From Pseudomonadota bacterium (GTDB lineage Bacteria > Pseudomonadota > Alphaproteobacteria > Sphingomonadales > Sphingomonadaceae): a stretch of DNA of 64,000 bases. The stretch spans positions 1-64,000 of the forward strand of contig JAEZIO010000020.1 in assembly GCA_023436615.1 (NCBI GenBank). The letters run 5' to 3'. The position numbers and the translations under genes were made by a program. This document shows, in pieces, positions 53,189 to 60,845 of this stretch. The notes under the pieces were generated by a model. That model searched no databases, was not told the DNA's origin, and was given only the letters and a program-made list of their open reading frames with translations. The stretch's first letter is position 1. Each line of letters begins with the position of its first letter.

Positions 53189-54380
53189 TCATCACCTGGA
53201 GCACCGCCGAAGCGAACCGGTCGACATCGTCGTCGCACATGCCGCAGACGTTGAAGCGCCCGCTGTCGGCCATGTAGATTGCGTGGCGCTCGCGAAGCTC
53301 GAGCACCTGCTGCGGGCTCACGGGAAGCATCGAGAACATGCCCTTCTGCTCGGCGACATAGGCGAGCGAAGGGTCGGCCGCCGCCAGCCGCTTGCGCAGG
53401 CTCGCGATCCGCTCGCGCATGCCGTCGAGCTCGACGTGCCATTGAGAGCGGAGGTCCGGCTCGTCGAGCGCGATTCGCACTGAGGCTGCGCCGTGATCCG
53501 GCGGCATCGACCAGAATTCGCGGGAAATCTGCAACACGTGGCTCATCGCGTTGTCGGTCGCCGCCGTCGTCGGCGTCTTGAACCACAGCGATCCGACACG
53601 GTCGCGATAAACGCTGAAGTTCTTGTCGCAGCTCTGCGCTGCAAGAACGGTGTCGCACGCGTCGAGCATCCCGCGCAGACCGGCCGCGTCGGCATCGAGC
53701 CCGTCGCCGAAACCCTGGTAGGCGATGTCGATGAACGGGAGCAGGCCGCGCTCGGCGACCAGCCTGGTCACTTCCGCCCATTGCTCGCGGCTGAGGTCGG
53801 CACCCGTGGGATTGTGGCAGCAGCCGTGCAGCAGAACCACATCGCCTGCGCGCGCCGAGCGGAGCCGCTCCATCATCCCGTCGAAAAGCACGCGCCGGTC
53901 CGCGGGATCGTAATAGGGGTATTCGACGATGTTGAGACCGGACCCGCGGACGATCGGCCCATGGTTCGGCCATGTCGGCGTGCCGATAAACACTTGCGCG
54001 TCGGGGTTTGCCGCCTTGACCAGGTGGAAGCCCAGAGTGAGTGCTCCGCAACCGCCCGGTGTCTGCAGCGCCGCGATACGTTCGTCGCCGGCATGCTCGC
54101 CCAGGAGAATGGGGCGCAGCAGCTCGACGAAACGCACGTCGCCGCGCCCGCCGAGATAGGATTTGGTGTCCTGCCGTTCCCACAGCCGCCGTTCGGCTTC
54201 CTTGATTACCTTCAGGATGGGCGTGTTGCCCGCACTGTCGCGGAAGACTCCGACGCCGACGTCGATCTTCTCAGGGCGCGGATCGGCATTGGCGAGCTCG
54301 ATCAGCGCGAGCAGCGAATCGTTCTTTATCGGCCACAAATCGGCTATCGACCGAGCAACCAGTTCCGGGTGGTCCAGCAT
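53181..54380 (-). CDS. Aromatic/aspartate-type aminotransferase (class I)
   Basis: 399 residues from the ATG at 54380. Matches the AspC/TyrB group: YLGGRGDVRFVELLRPILLG, LQTPGGCGALTLGFHLV, FIGTPTWPNHGPIVRGSGL, LLHGCCHNPTGADLS (Asn190), FIDIAYQGFGDGLD (Asp218), and PLP Lys253 in AQSCDKNFSVYRDRVG. The C-terminal NVCGMCDDDVDRFA fits the substrate-Arg region less its usual form (GRFNVCGM). Placed between paaE and the 2-oxoacid dehydrogenase, it likely supplies aryl- or branched-chain 2-oxo acids. Exact substrate inferred. Confidence 0.88.
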   Translation of the reverse strand: MLDHPELVARSIADLWPIKNDSLLALIELANADPRPEKIDVGVGVFRDSAGNTPILKVIKEAERRLWERQDTKSYLGGRGDVRFVELLRPILLGEHAGDERIAALQTPGGCGALTLGFHLVKAANPDAQVFIGTPTWPNHGPIVRGSGLNIVEYPYYDPADRRVLFDGMMERLRSARAGDVVLLHGCCHNPTGADLSREQWAEVTRLVAERGLLPFIDIAYQGFGDGLDADAAGLRGMLDACDTVLAAQSCDKNFSVYRDRVGSLWFKTPTTAATDNAMSHVLQISREFWSMPPDHGAASVRIALDEPDLRSQWHVELDGMRERIASLRKRLAAADPSLAYVAEQKGMFSMLPVSPQQVLELRERHAIYMADSGRFNVCGMCDDDVDRFASAVLQVMNG

Positions 54381-54421
54381 GCCAAGCGGCTTAGCGACAA
54401 ACCCCCGCACGCGCAAAATGC

Positions 54422-55495
54422 TCAGGCGTCGTAATCGAGCGCGACTCCGTCGCCCGCGGGCACGGACTGACAGGTGAGCACATAGCCATCGGCGATCTCC
54501 TCGTCGGTCAGTCCGTAGCGCGCCGCCATCTCTACTTGCCCGCTCGTCACCTTCGCCCGGCACGTCGCGCACACGCCCGCCTTGCAGGCGAACGGTGCCG
54601 GAAGCCCCGCGGCCCGCGCGCTGTCCAGGATGTTCGCTTCCGTGAACGGTACCTTGCGGGTTCGCCCGTCGAGCGTGACCGACATGACGACTCCGGCTGC
54701 CTTCGTCTGAAGGTCTGCCATCTCCCTGACGAGCGATTGCGGCGGCCTGTCCGCGGTGAAGCGCTCGATATGGATTCGCTCGCGGCCGACGCCGCGCTCG
54801 ATGAGCGACGTTTCCGCCGCGTCCATCATCGGGCCCGGCCCGCATATGAACCAGTCGGACACGCGGTCCGCGGAGCCGATCAACCGCTCGATCGCATCGT
54901 CCACGCGCGCACGATCCAGCATCCCATTGAACAGGTCGACATCACCCTCCTCGGCATCGAGGAAATGATAGAGCTCGAACCGGTCGAGATAGCGGTCCTT
55001 CAGCCGCGCGAGATCTTCAAGGAAGATGATCGAGCTGCTGTCGCGGTTGCCGTACAAGAGCGTGAAGCGGCTGTGCGGCTCCGCCTGCATCGCCGTTCGG
55101 AGCAGTGACATCACAGGCGTGATGCCCGAGCCTCCGGCAATGCCGACGAGGTGGCGCCTAGCGGAACGGTCGAAGTCGGTCGTGAAGCTTCCGTGCGGCG
55201 GCAGCACGTCGAGCGTGTCGCCAGCCTTCAGCTCGTCGCCGACCCAGTTGGAAAAGACGCCGCCGGCGATGCGCTTGACCGTCACCATCCAGTCGTTGGA
55301 ATCGGGAGTCGTGCACAGCGAATAGTTTCGCCGCACTTCCTCGCCGCCGATTTCCGCCTTCAGCGTGAGGTGCTGGCCGGCCTTGAAGGCGAACGTGTCG
55401 CGAAGCTCGCCCGGCACGTCGAAGCGGATTGAGTTTGCCTCGGCAGTCTCCTCAACGATCTCCGCTATGCGCAGCGGGTAGAAATGCGCGGACAT
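54422..55495 (-). CDS. paaE: Phenylacetyl-CoA epoxidase reductase subunit PaaE
   Basis: 357 residues. FAD/NADPH part first: RFDVPGELRDTFAFKAGQHL, RRNYSLCTTPDSNDWMV and GIAGGSGITPVMSLLRTAM. A plant-type [2Fe-2S] domain closes it, with Cys304, Cys309, Cys312 and Cys342 (ACKAGVCATCRAK and LTCQSV). Delivers electrons from NADPH to the PaaA diiron centre. Lies 1 bp after paaC, so paaD, normally between them, is missing. Confidence 0.95.
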   Translation of the reverse strand: MSAHFYPLRIAEIVEETAEANSIRFDVPGELRDTFAFKAGQHLTLKAEIGGEEVRRNYSLCTTPDSNDWMVTVKRIAGGVFSNWVGDELKAGDTLDVLPPHGSFTTDFDRSARRHLVGIAGGSGITPVMSLLRTAMQAEPHSRFTLLYGNRDSSSIIFLEDLARLKDRYLDRFELYHFLDAEEGDVDLFNGMLDRARVDDAIERLIGSADRVSDWFICGPGPMMDAAETSLIERGVGRERIHIERFTADRPPQSLVREMADLQTKAAGVVMSVTLDGRTRKVPFTEANILDSARAAGLPAPFACKAGVCATCRAKVTSGQVEMAARYGLTDEEIADGYVLTCQSVPAGDGVALDYDA

Positions 55496-55496
55496 C

Positions 55497-56237
55497 TTAC
55501 CAGCGCGCGTCCGGGTAGGTGCGCGGAAGATATTGCATCGGCGCGAGCAGATGGCCGAGATGCTCGCTGTGATGGCCGCGGCGGCCGCCGAGTATCGCGC
55601 GCTGGTCCGCAGGCATTTCCAGATTCGCTTCCGCGAGAACCCCGCCGAGCGCGTTGCGATACTCCTCCGCGAACGAGCGCGGATCGGGCGCGGTGCCGTC
55701 GGCGATCAGCGCTTCGATCGTGGCGTCGGCTTCGAAAAGCTCGGGGATGAATCGCCAGCACCAGTCGAGCCCGGCGCCCATCCGCCGCGCGCTCTCCTCG
55801 GTCCCGTCCCCGAGCCGGACAGCCCATTCGGACGCAAGCTCGCGGTGATAGGCGACCTCCTTCACCGCCTTGGCCGCGAATTCGCGGAGGAACTGGTCAG
55901 TCGACTGCACCAGCCGCTGCAACAGCATGTGCTGCCAGGTCGAATAGAGAAATTGCCGCGCGATCGTCTGCGCGAAATCGCCGTTCGGCTGCTCGACCAG
56001 CAGGCAATTTTTGAAATCTAGAACGTCGCGATGAAACGCCAGCTGGTCAGCGTCGCCGACCTCGCCCAGAAGCAACGTCGCCTGCCCGATCAGGTCGAGT
56101 GCGACGTTTGCAAGGCTGAGATCGACCTCGAGTGCCGGCGCATGACCGCACCATTCGCTGAGCCGCTGTCCGAGGATAAGCGAATCGTCGCCGAGCCGTT
56201 TTAAGTAATCGACGCGCGCCGCGTCCGGCGCCGTCAT
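55497..56237 (-). CDS. paaC: Phenylacetyl-CoA epoxidase structural subunit PaaC
   Basis: 246 residues. Ferritin-like, catalytically silent partner of PaaA: YLKRLGDDSLILGQRLSEWC, ANVALDLIGQATLLLGEVGD, AQTIARQFLYSTWQHMLLQ, KAVKEVAYHRELASEWAV and HSEHLGHLLAPMQYLPRTYP. Holds PaaA in the (AC)2 core. ATG overlaps the paaB stop by 4 bp. Confidence 0.95.
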   Translation of the reverse strand: MTAPDAARVDYLKRLGDDSLILGQRLSEWCGHAPALEVDLSLANVALDLIGQATLLLGEVGDADQLAFHRDVLDFKNCLLVEQPNGDFAQTIARQFLYSTWQHMLLQRLVQSTDQFLREFAAKAVKEVAYHRELASEWAVRLGDGTEESARRMGAGLDWCWRFIPELFEADATIEALIADGTAPDPRSFAEEYRNALGGVLAEANLEMPADQRAILGGRRGHHSEHLGHLLAPMQYLPRTYPDARW

Positions 56238-56518
56238 ATGTGCTTCACCTCATCGGGAATGTCGTAGAAGGTCGGATGGCGGTAGATCTTGTCGGCCGCC
56301 GGCTCGAACAGCTCGCCGGCCTGGTCAGGGTCCGAAGCGACGATTTCCTTCGACGGCACCACCCACAGGCTCACCCCTTCCATCCGGCGCGTGTACGTGT
56401 CCCTCGCATGCGCGAGCGCGAGCTGCGCGTCAGGAGCATGAACGCTGCCAACGTGGCGATGCGAAAGACCGCCCTTGCTGCGGACGAAAACCTCCCAGAG
56501 CGGCCAGTCACCACTCAC
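56234..56518 (-). CDS. paaB: Phenylacetyl-CoA epoxidase subunit PaaB
   Basis: 94 residues, the usual PaaB length. [40 protein letters not shown] and [20 protein letters not shown] match the family, which bridges AC dimers in the epoxidase. 4-bp overlaps on both sides. Confidence 0.96.
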   Translation of the reverse strand: MSGDWPLWEVFVRSKGGLSHRHVGSVHAPDAQLALAHARDTYTRRMEGVSLWVVPSKEIVASDPDQAGELFEPAADKIYRHPTFYDIPDEVKHI

Positions 56519-57495
56519 GCAGCCTTCCTCGCCAGGCGCTTCGCCTCGTGAGCGTCGGCCGCTTCGCGGACCCAGGCGCCGTCCTCCCAGGCCTTGCGGC
56601 GGGCATGCATGCGCTCCTTGGCGACTGGGCCTTCGCCCTTCACGACTGCGTAGAACTCGCTCCAGTCAACTTCGCCGAAATCGTAGCCGCCCTTCTCCTC
56701 GTTCCACCTAAGGTCGGGATCGGGAACGGTGAGGCCGAGGAAGTCGGCCTGCGGGACCGTGATGTCGACGAACTTCTGCCGCAGCTCGTCATTGGTTTCG
56801 CGCTTGATCCGCCAACGCATGGACTGCGCCGTGTTGGGCGAATTCTCGTCGGGCGGCCCGAACATCATCAGCGAGGGCCACCACCAGCGGTTCAGCGCGT
56901 CCTGCGCCATCCGCTTCTGCTCGGGCGTGCCGTTCGCCATCGCAATCATGATTTCGTAGCCCTGGCGCTGGTGGAAGCTCTCTTCCTTGCAGATGCGCAC
57001 CATCGCGCGGGCGTAAGGGCCGTAGCTCGTCCGCTGCAGCGGCACCTGGTTCATGATCGCCGCGCCGTCGACCAGCCAGCCGATCGCCCCGATGTCGGCC
57101 CAGGTGAGCGTCGGATAGTTGAAGATCGTCGAGTATTTGGCTTTGCCCGAGTGCAGCGCCTCGACCATCTCCTCGCGGCTCGTGCCCAGCGTCTCGGCAG
57201 CGCAATAGAGGTAGAGGCCGTGCCCGCCCTCGTCCTGCACCTTTGCAAGCAGGATCGCCTTGCGCCTCAGCGACGGCGCGCGCGTGATCCAGTTCCCCTC
57301 GGGGAGCATGCCGACGATCTCGCTGTGGGCATGCTGCGAAATCTGCCGCACCAGCGTGCGCCGGTACGCCTCGGGCATCCAGTCCTTGGGTTCGATGAAT
57401 TCGTCGGCTGCGACGCGCGCTTCGAACGCCTCGACCAGCTTCGGGTCATCGAGGTTCTCGATCTTCGCAGTCTTCTGGAGCTCGGTCGTGTACAT
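56515..57495 (-). CDS. paaA: Phenylacetyl-CoA epoxidase catalytic subunit PaaA
   Basis: 326 residues. Diiron monooxygenase: [40 protein letters not shown] (Glu and His ligands), [40 protein letters not shown] (second Glu/His set) and [19 protein letters not shown]. Forms the 1,2-epoxide of phenylacetyl-CoA in the cytosol using O2. Begins 31 bp after the paaI-type thioesterase on the same strand. Confidence 0.97.
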   Translation of the reverse strand: MYTTELQKTAKIENLDDPKLVEAFEARVAADEFIEPKDWMPEAYRRTLVRQISQHAHSEIVGMLPEGNWITRAPSLRRKAILLAKVQDEGGHGLYLYCAAETLGTSREEMVEALHSGKAKYSTIFNYPTLTWADIGAIGWLVDGAAIMNQVPLQRTSYGPYARAMVRICKEESFHQRQGYEIMIAMANGTPEQKRMAQDALNRWWWPSLMMFGPPDENSPNTAQSMRWRIKRETNDELRQKFVDITVPQADFLGLTVPDPDLRWNEEKGGYDFGEVDWSEFYAVVKGEGPVAKERMHARRKAWEDGAWVREAADAHEAKRLARKAA

Positions 57496-57526
57496 GGTTC
57501 AGATGTAGCCTCTGGGGTGCCAACGT

Positions 57527-57952
57527 TCAAACGTCGACCACCGCTCCACCCGTCGTGCGCGAATAGCCGGTGAACTCCGCGACCGCCCGCCCCTCGGACG
57601 TGCGAACCGAAACGCGCGTGACTCCGCTTCGCCCTTCTCGAGCGACTTCCTCGGCTTCGGCAACCAGTGTTTCGCCGGCTTCCGTGCTTCCGAGAAAGAC
57701 GATCGACGCCTGCGCCGCGACCGCGCGCTCGTTCCTCCCGTTGCACACGTAGGCGAAAGCCGTGTCCGCAAGCGCGAAAACCATCCCGCCATGCGCGATT
57801 CCGTGCCCATTGAGCATGTCCCCGCGAAGCACCATCGAAAGGCGGCAATAGCCAGCTCGCGCCTCCTCAATCGCGATGCCCCAGGCGGGGCCCGTGCCCT
57901 CGTCGGCGAGCATCCGTTCCGCGACCCGACGCGCGAGTTCGTTTGCGTCCAC
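57527..57952 (-). CDS. paaI: PaaI-type acyl-CoA thioesterase
   Basis: 141 residues from a GTG at 57952 with GGAGGG upstream. Hotdog fold with NGHGIAHGGMVFALADTAFA (active Asp) and AAQASIVFLGSTEAGETLVA. Hydrolyses (hydroxy)phenylacetyl-CoA, releasing trapped CoA. First gene of the minus-strand paa-aminotransferase-dehydrogenase series; only 27 bp separate its start from paaG, so the two promoters must overlap coding sequence. Confidence 0.92.
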   Translation of the reverse strand: MDANELARRVAERMLADEGTGPAWGIAIEEARAGYCRLSMVLRGDMLNGHGIAHGGMVFALADTAFAYVCNGRNERAVAAQASIVFLGSTEAGETLVAEAEEVAREGRSGVTRVSVRTSEGRAVAEFTGYSRTTGGAVVDV

Positions 57953-57979
57953 TGGCCCTCCTTCGCTACTCCGGCGGGC

Positions 57980-58762
57980 ATGGAATACGAGACCATCGAG
58001 TTCAAGCTCGACGACCGCATAGCCCGGATCACGCTGAACCGGCCCGACCGGCTGAACAGCTTCACCGCGCAGATGCACGCCGAACTCCGCGAAGCGCTTG
58101 GAGAGGCGCAGCAGGCGCGAGTCATCGTCCTTACGGGCGCGGGACGGGCGTTTTGCGCCGGGCAGGATCTCAACGAGCGCGCCGTCGCATCGGGCGATCA
58201 CCCCGTGGACCTCGGCATTACGGTCGAGACCGGCTGGAACCCGTTGATCCAGACGCTTGAATCCATCCCCCAGCCGGTGATTGCGCGCGTCAACGGGGTC
58301 GCAGCCGGCGCGGGCGCGAACATCGCACTCGCCTGCGACATGGTCGTGGCAGCCCGCTCGGCGAAGTTCATCCAGAGTTTCTCCGCGATCGGCCTCATTC
58401 CGGACAGCGGCGGGTCATGGATCCTGCCGCGTCTCGTGGGACAGGCGCGTGCGATGGGGCTGGCGCTGACCGGCGAGCCGCTTCCGGCCGAAAAGGCCGA
58501 AGAATGGGGCCTGATCTGGAAATGCGTCGACGACGAGGCCCTCGACAGCGAGGTTGATGCGCTGGCCGCCAAGCTGGCGTCGCTCCCGCCCCTCGGCCTC
58601 GCGGCGATCAAGGCGATAGTCCGCTCGACCTGGGGCCGGAGCCTCGACCAGGAGCTTCACCTCCAGCGGGACGAAATGCGACGCTTGGGCTACACGCAGG
58701 ATTATCGCGAGGGGGTGGCGGCCTTTCTCGAAAAGCGGACGCCGACCTTCACCGGCCGATGA
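57980..58762 (+). CDS. paaG: Phenylacetate-pathway enoyl-CoA hydratase/isomerase PaaG
   Basis: 260 residues of the crotonase family: IARITLNRPDRLNSFTAQMH, VLTGAGRAFCAGQDLNERAV, IARVNGVAAGAGANIALACD and FIQSFSAIGLIPDSGGSWIL. The oxyanion-hole FCAGQDL and the Asp in IGLIPDSGG fit PaaG, which converts the epoxide to oxepin-CoA. PaaF/PaaB-type hydratases are an alternative, but the paa context and DLGITVETGWNPLIQTLESI favour PaaG. Overlaps the sulfotransferase start by 4 bp. Confidence 0.9.
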   Translation: MEYETIEFKLDDRIARITLNRPDRLNSFTAQMHAELREALGEAQQARVIVLTGAGRAFCAGQDLNERAVASGDHPVDLGITVETGWNPLIQTLESIPQPVIARVNGVAAGAGANIALACDMVVAARSAKFIQSFSAIGLIPDSGGSWILPRLVGQARAMGLALTGEPLPAEKAEEWGLIWKCVDDEALDSEVDALAAKLASLPPLGLAAIKAIVRSTWGRSLDQELHLQRDEMRRLGYTQDYREGVAAFLEKRTPTFTGR

Positions 58763-59379
58763 TCGTATCGTTCCGCCACAAGTTCATTTTCGCCGCCGTT
58801 CCGAAGACCGGTACCCACGCAGTTCGACAGGCGCTACGGCCGTATCTCGGTCCCGACGACATGGAGCAGGCCGGCCTCTTCGTTCAAAAGCAGTTCCCGA
58901 TCCCCGAGCTCGCCGCGATCCAGCACGGGCATATCACCCTCGAGGAACTCCGGCCGCATCTCAAGCCGGAGCAATTCGAGAGCTTCTTCAAATTCGCCTT
59001 CGTTCGGAACCCGTTCGATCGCTTCGTGTCCTACTGCGCGTTCATGACCCGCTTCAAAGGCGAGTTTCGCGCCAACCCGCAGGGCGTGATGGCCTATTTC
59101 CTTAAAGCTCCGCCGATGCAGCACGTGCTGTTCTGGCCGCAGAGCAATTTCCTCGCCCACCCCGACGGCACGCTGCTCACCGACTACGTAGGCCGGGTCG
59201 AAGAGATGCAGCAGTCCTACGACGCCATCGCCGAGCGGATCGGAATCCCGGCGACGGCGCTGGAAAAGGTCAATTCGTCCACCCGCGACGACTACCGCGG
59301 CTATTACACGCCGGCGCTGGTCGACGGTGTCGCCAAGCTCTACGCGCGCGATCTGGAACTGTTCGGCTACGAATTCTGA
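58759..59379 (+). CDS. Sulfotransferase-family protein
   Basis: 206 residues. PAPS-binding motifs: 5'-phosphosulfate loop FAAVPKTGTHAVRQAL and 3'-phosphate site FVRNPFDRFVSYCAFM. Size and motifs fit the bacterial Sulfotransfer_2 group. Acceptor unknown. Sits inside the paaG-paaZ operon (ATGA overlap with paaG) beside an Asp/Asn hydroxylase. Neither is part of the known phenylacetate route. Confidence 0.82.
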   Translation: MIVSFRHKFIFAAVPKTGTHAVRQALRPYLGPDDMEQAGLFVQKQFPIPELAAIQHGHITLEELRPHLKPEQFESFFKFAFVRNPFDRFVSYCAFMTRFKGEFRANPQGVMAYFLKAPPMQHVLFWPQSNFLAHPDGTLLTDYVGRVEEMQQSYDAIAERIGIPATALEKVNSSTRDDYRGYYTPALVDGVAKLYARDLELFGYEF

Positions 59380-59454
59380 CGCGACGCCGGCCGCTCTTTG
59401 CGAAAGGCGTCGCCGGCAAGTATCAGAGCCAAGGAAAGCAAGGAGTTGGCGCGG

Positions 59455-60432
59455 GTGCGCATTGGCCGACCATTATTGAAGCTTCCGGTACGCTTCTCCG
59501 GAGAGACGCTGGCGCGGGAAGTGTCGGCCCTGCCCGCAAGCGCCTGGGGAGAGCATCCGCAAAAGCTCGACGGCAATATCGCCGTACCGCTGGTCAGTCC
59601 GGGCGGCGCCATTTCCGACGCCGTGTCAGGCCCGATGGGCCCGACGCAATGGTTGCGCGATTGCCGGTACATCCAGGAGATCATGGCGGCGCTCGATTCG
59701 ACGTGGGGCCGCAGCCGGCTGATGGGCCTCAGGCCCGGCGCGGTCGTACCTGAGCACATCGACATCCATTATTACTGGCGCACGCACCTGCGGATCCACA
59801 TTCCGGTCATCACCAACCCCGAAGTCGCCTTCACCTGCGACGGTGAGACCGTCCACATGAAGCCCGGCGAATGCTGGATTCTCGATTCCTTTTACCGGCA
59901 CCAGGTCCGCAACGGCGGGAAGGACACGCGCGTGCACCTCGTGCTCGACACGGTCGGAAGCGCGCACCTGTGGGACCTGATTCGCGAAGCATTGTCGGAC
60001 AATGCGGAGGAACGGCTGGTCGGCCCCGGCGACATTGCGTCTGGCCGCATCGGCTTCGAGCAGATCAACTCGCCGCTGGTGATGTCGCCTTGGGAAATGC
60101 AGTGCCACCTCGCCTACATCGCCGAGTGGACCGATCCGCAACCCGGCCGCGACGAGCTTCTCGCCATCGTGGAGCGATTCGTCATGGGTTGGACGGGCAC
60201 ATGGGCCCGCTATGGAATTTCCGACGATGGACTGCCGGTCTACGCGGGGCACCTGGATGAGGTGCAGAAAGCGCTCGCGGGCTACAAGGGCCCTGAGGTC
60301 GTCATGCGCAACACCGGCCGCCTGCTCGATACCATCGGCGGGTTCATCCTCGCCAATGCCCTTGCGCCGCAAGTGATCGAGCGCCTTCAGGCGCGCTCGC
60401 GGCAGGCGCCCCCGTTTCGCGTCACCGCATAG
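59455..60432 (+). CDS. Aspartyl/asparaginyl beta-hydroxylase-domain protein
   Basis: 325 residues from a GTG at 59455, nine bases after AAGGAG; a TTG at 59398 is an alternative. Fe(II)/2-oxoglutarate oxygenase of the AspH family: GAVVPEHIDIHYYWRTHLRI (the His-x-Asp pair), PVITNPEVAFTCDGETVHMK, CWILDSFYRHQVRNGGKDTR and the second His in RVHLVLDTVGSAHLW. Often found beside sulfotransferases, as here. Target side chain or small molecule unknown. Confidence 0.82.
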   Translation: MRIGRPLLKLPVRFSGETLAREVSALPASAWGEHPQKLDGNIAVPLVSPGGAISDAVSGPMGPTQWLRDCRYIQEIMAALDSTWGRSRLMGLRPGAVVPEHIDIHYYWRTHLRIHIPVITNPEVAFTCDGETVHMKPGECWILDSFYRHQVRNGGKDTRVHLVLDTVGSAHLWDLIREALSDNAEERLVGPGDIASGRIGFEQINSPLVMSPWEMQCHLAYIAEWTDPQPGRDELLAIVERFVMGWTGTWARYGISDDGLPVYAGHLDEVQKALAGYKGPEVVMRNTGRLLDTIGGFILANALAPQVIERLQARSRQAPPFRVTA

Positions 60433-60440
60433 TCCCTGCG

Positions 60441-60845
60441 GTGGCGAGCACGACCATTGAATATAGACTGCTCTCGGGCACCCGCGCCGCAGTCGGACGG
60501 GCCGGCCGGCACACCGTTATTGCGGACCGTCCCGAAGGGAAGGCCGGCGGCATGGGTCTCGGTTTCAACGGCGGCGAGCTTCTGGCGCTGGCGATCGGCG
60601 GTTGCCTTTGCAACGACCTTCAGGCGCTTGCGGACGAAACCGGAGTTACCATTGCCGATCTTGGCGTGAGGGTCACGATCGACTTCGGCGGCCAGCCCTC
60701 GCGTGCAACGAACATCAGTATGGATGTCGAGTGCCGGCTCGCCGGCGCCGAAGATCCCTCCGATTTGATCGAACGCGCCAAGGCGATCACGACGATCGGC
60801 AATTCAGTCCGCGCGGGAATCCCCGTCGAAATCGAGGTGAAATGA
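60441..60845 (+). CDS. OsmC/Ohr-family protein
   Basis: 134 residues from GTG 8 bp after the hydroxylase stop. OsmC fold with LGFNGGELLALAIGGCLCND carrying Cys55 (peroxidatic-type position) and ALADETGVTIADLGVRVTID. The second cysteine expected near the C-terminus is not clear (Cys98 is the nearest), so peroxidase activity is uncertain. OsmC-like genes are recurrent partners of paaZ in alphaproteobacteria to my knowledge. Overlaps paaZ by 4 bp. Confidence 0.82.
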   Translation: MASTTIEYRLLSGTRAAVGRAGRHTVIADRPEGKAGGMGLGFNGGELLALAIGGCLCNDLQALADETGVTIADLGVRVTIDFGGQPSRATNISMDVECRLAGAEDPSDLIERAKAITTIGNSVRAGIPVEIEVK

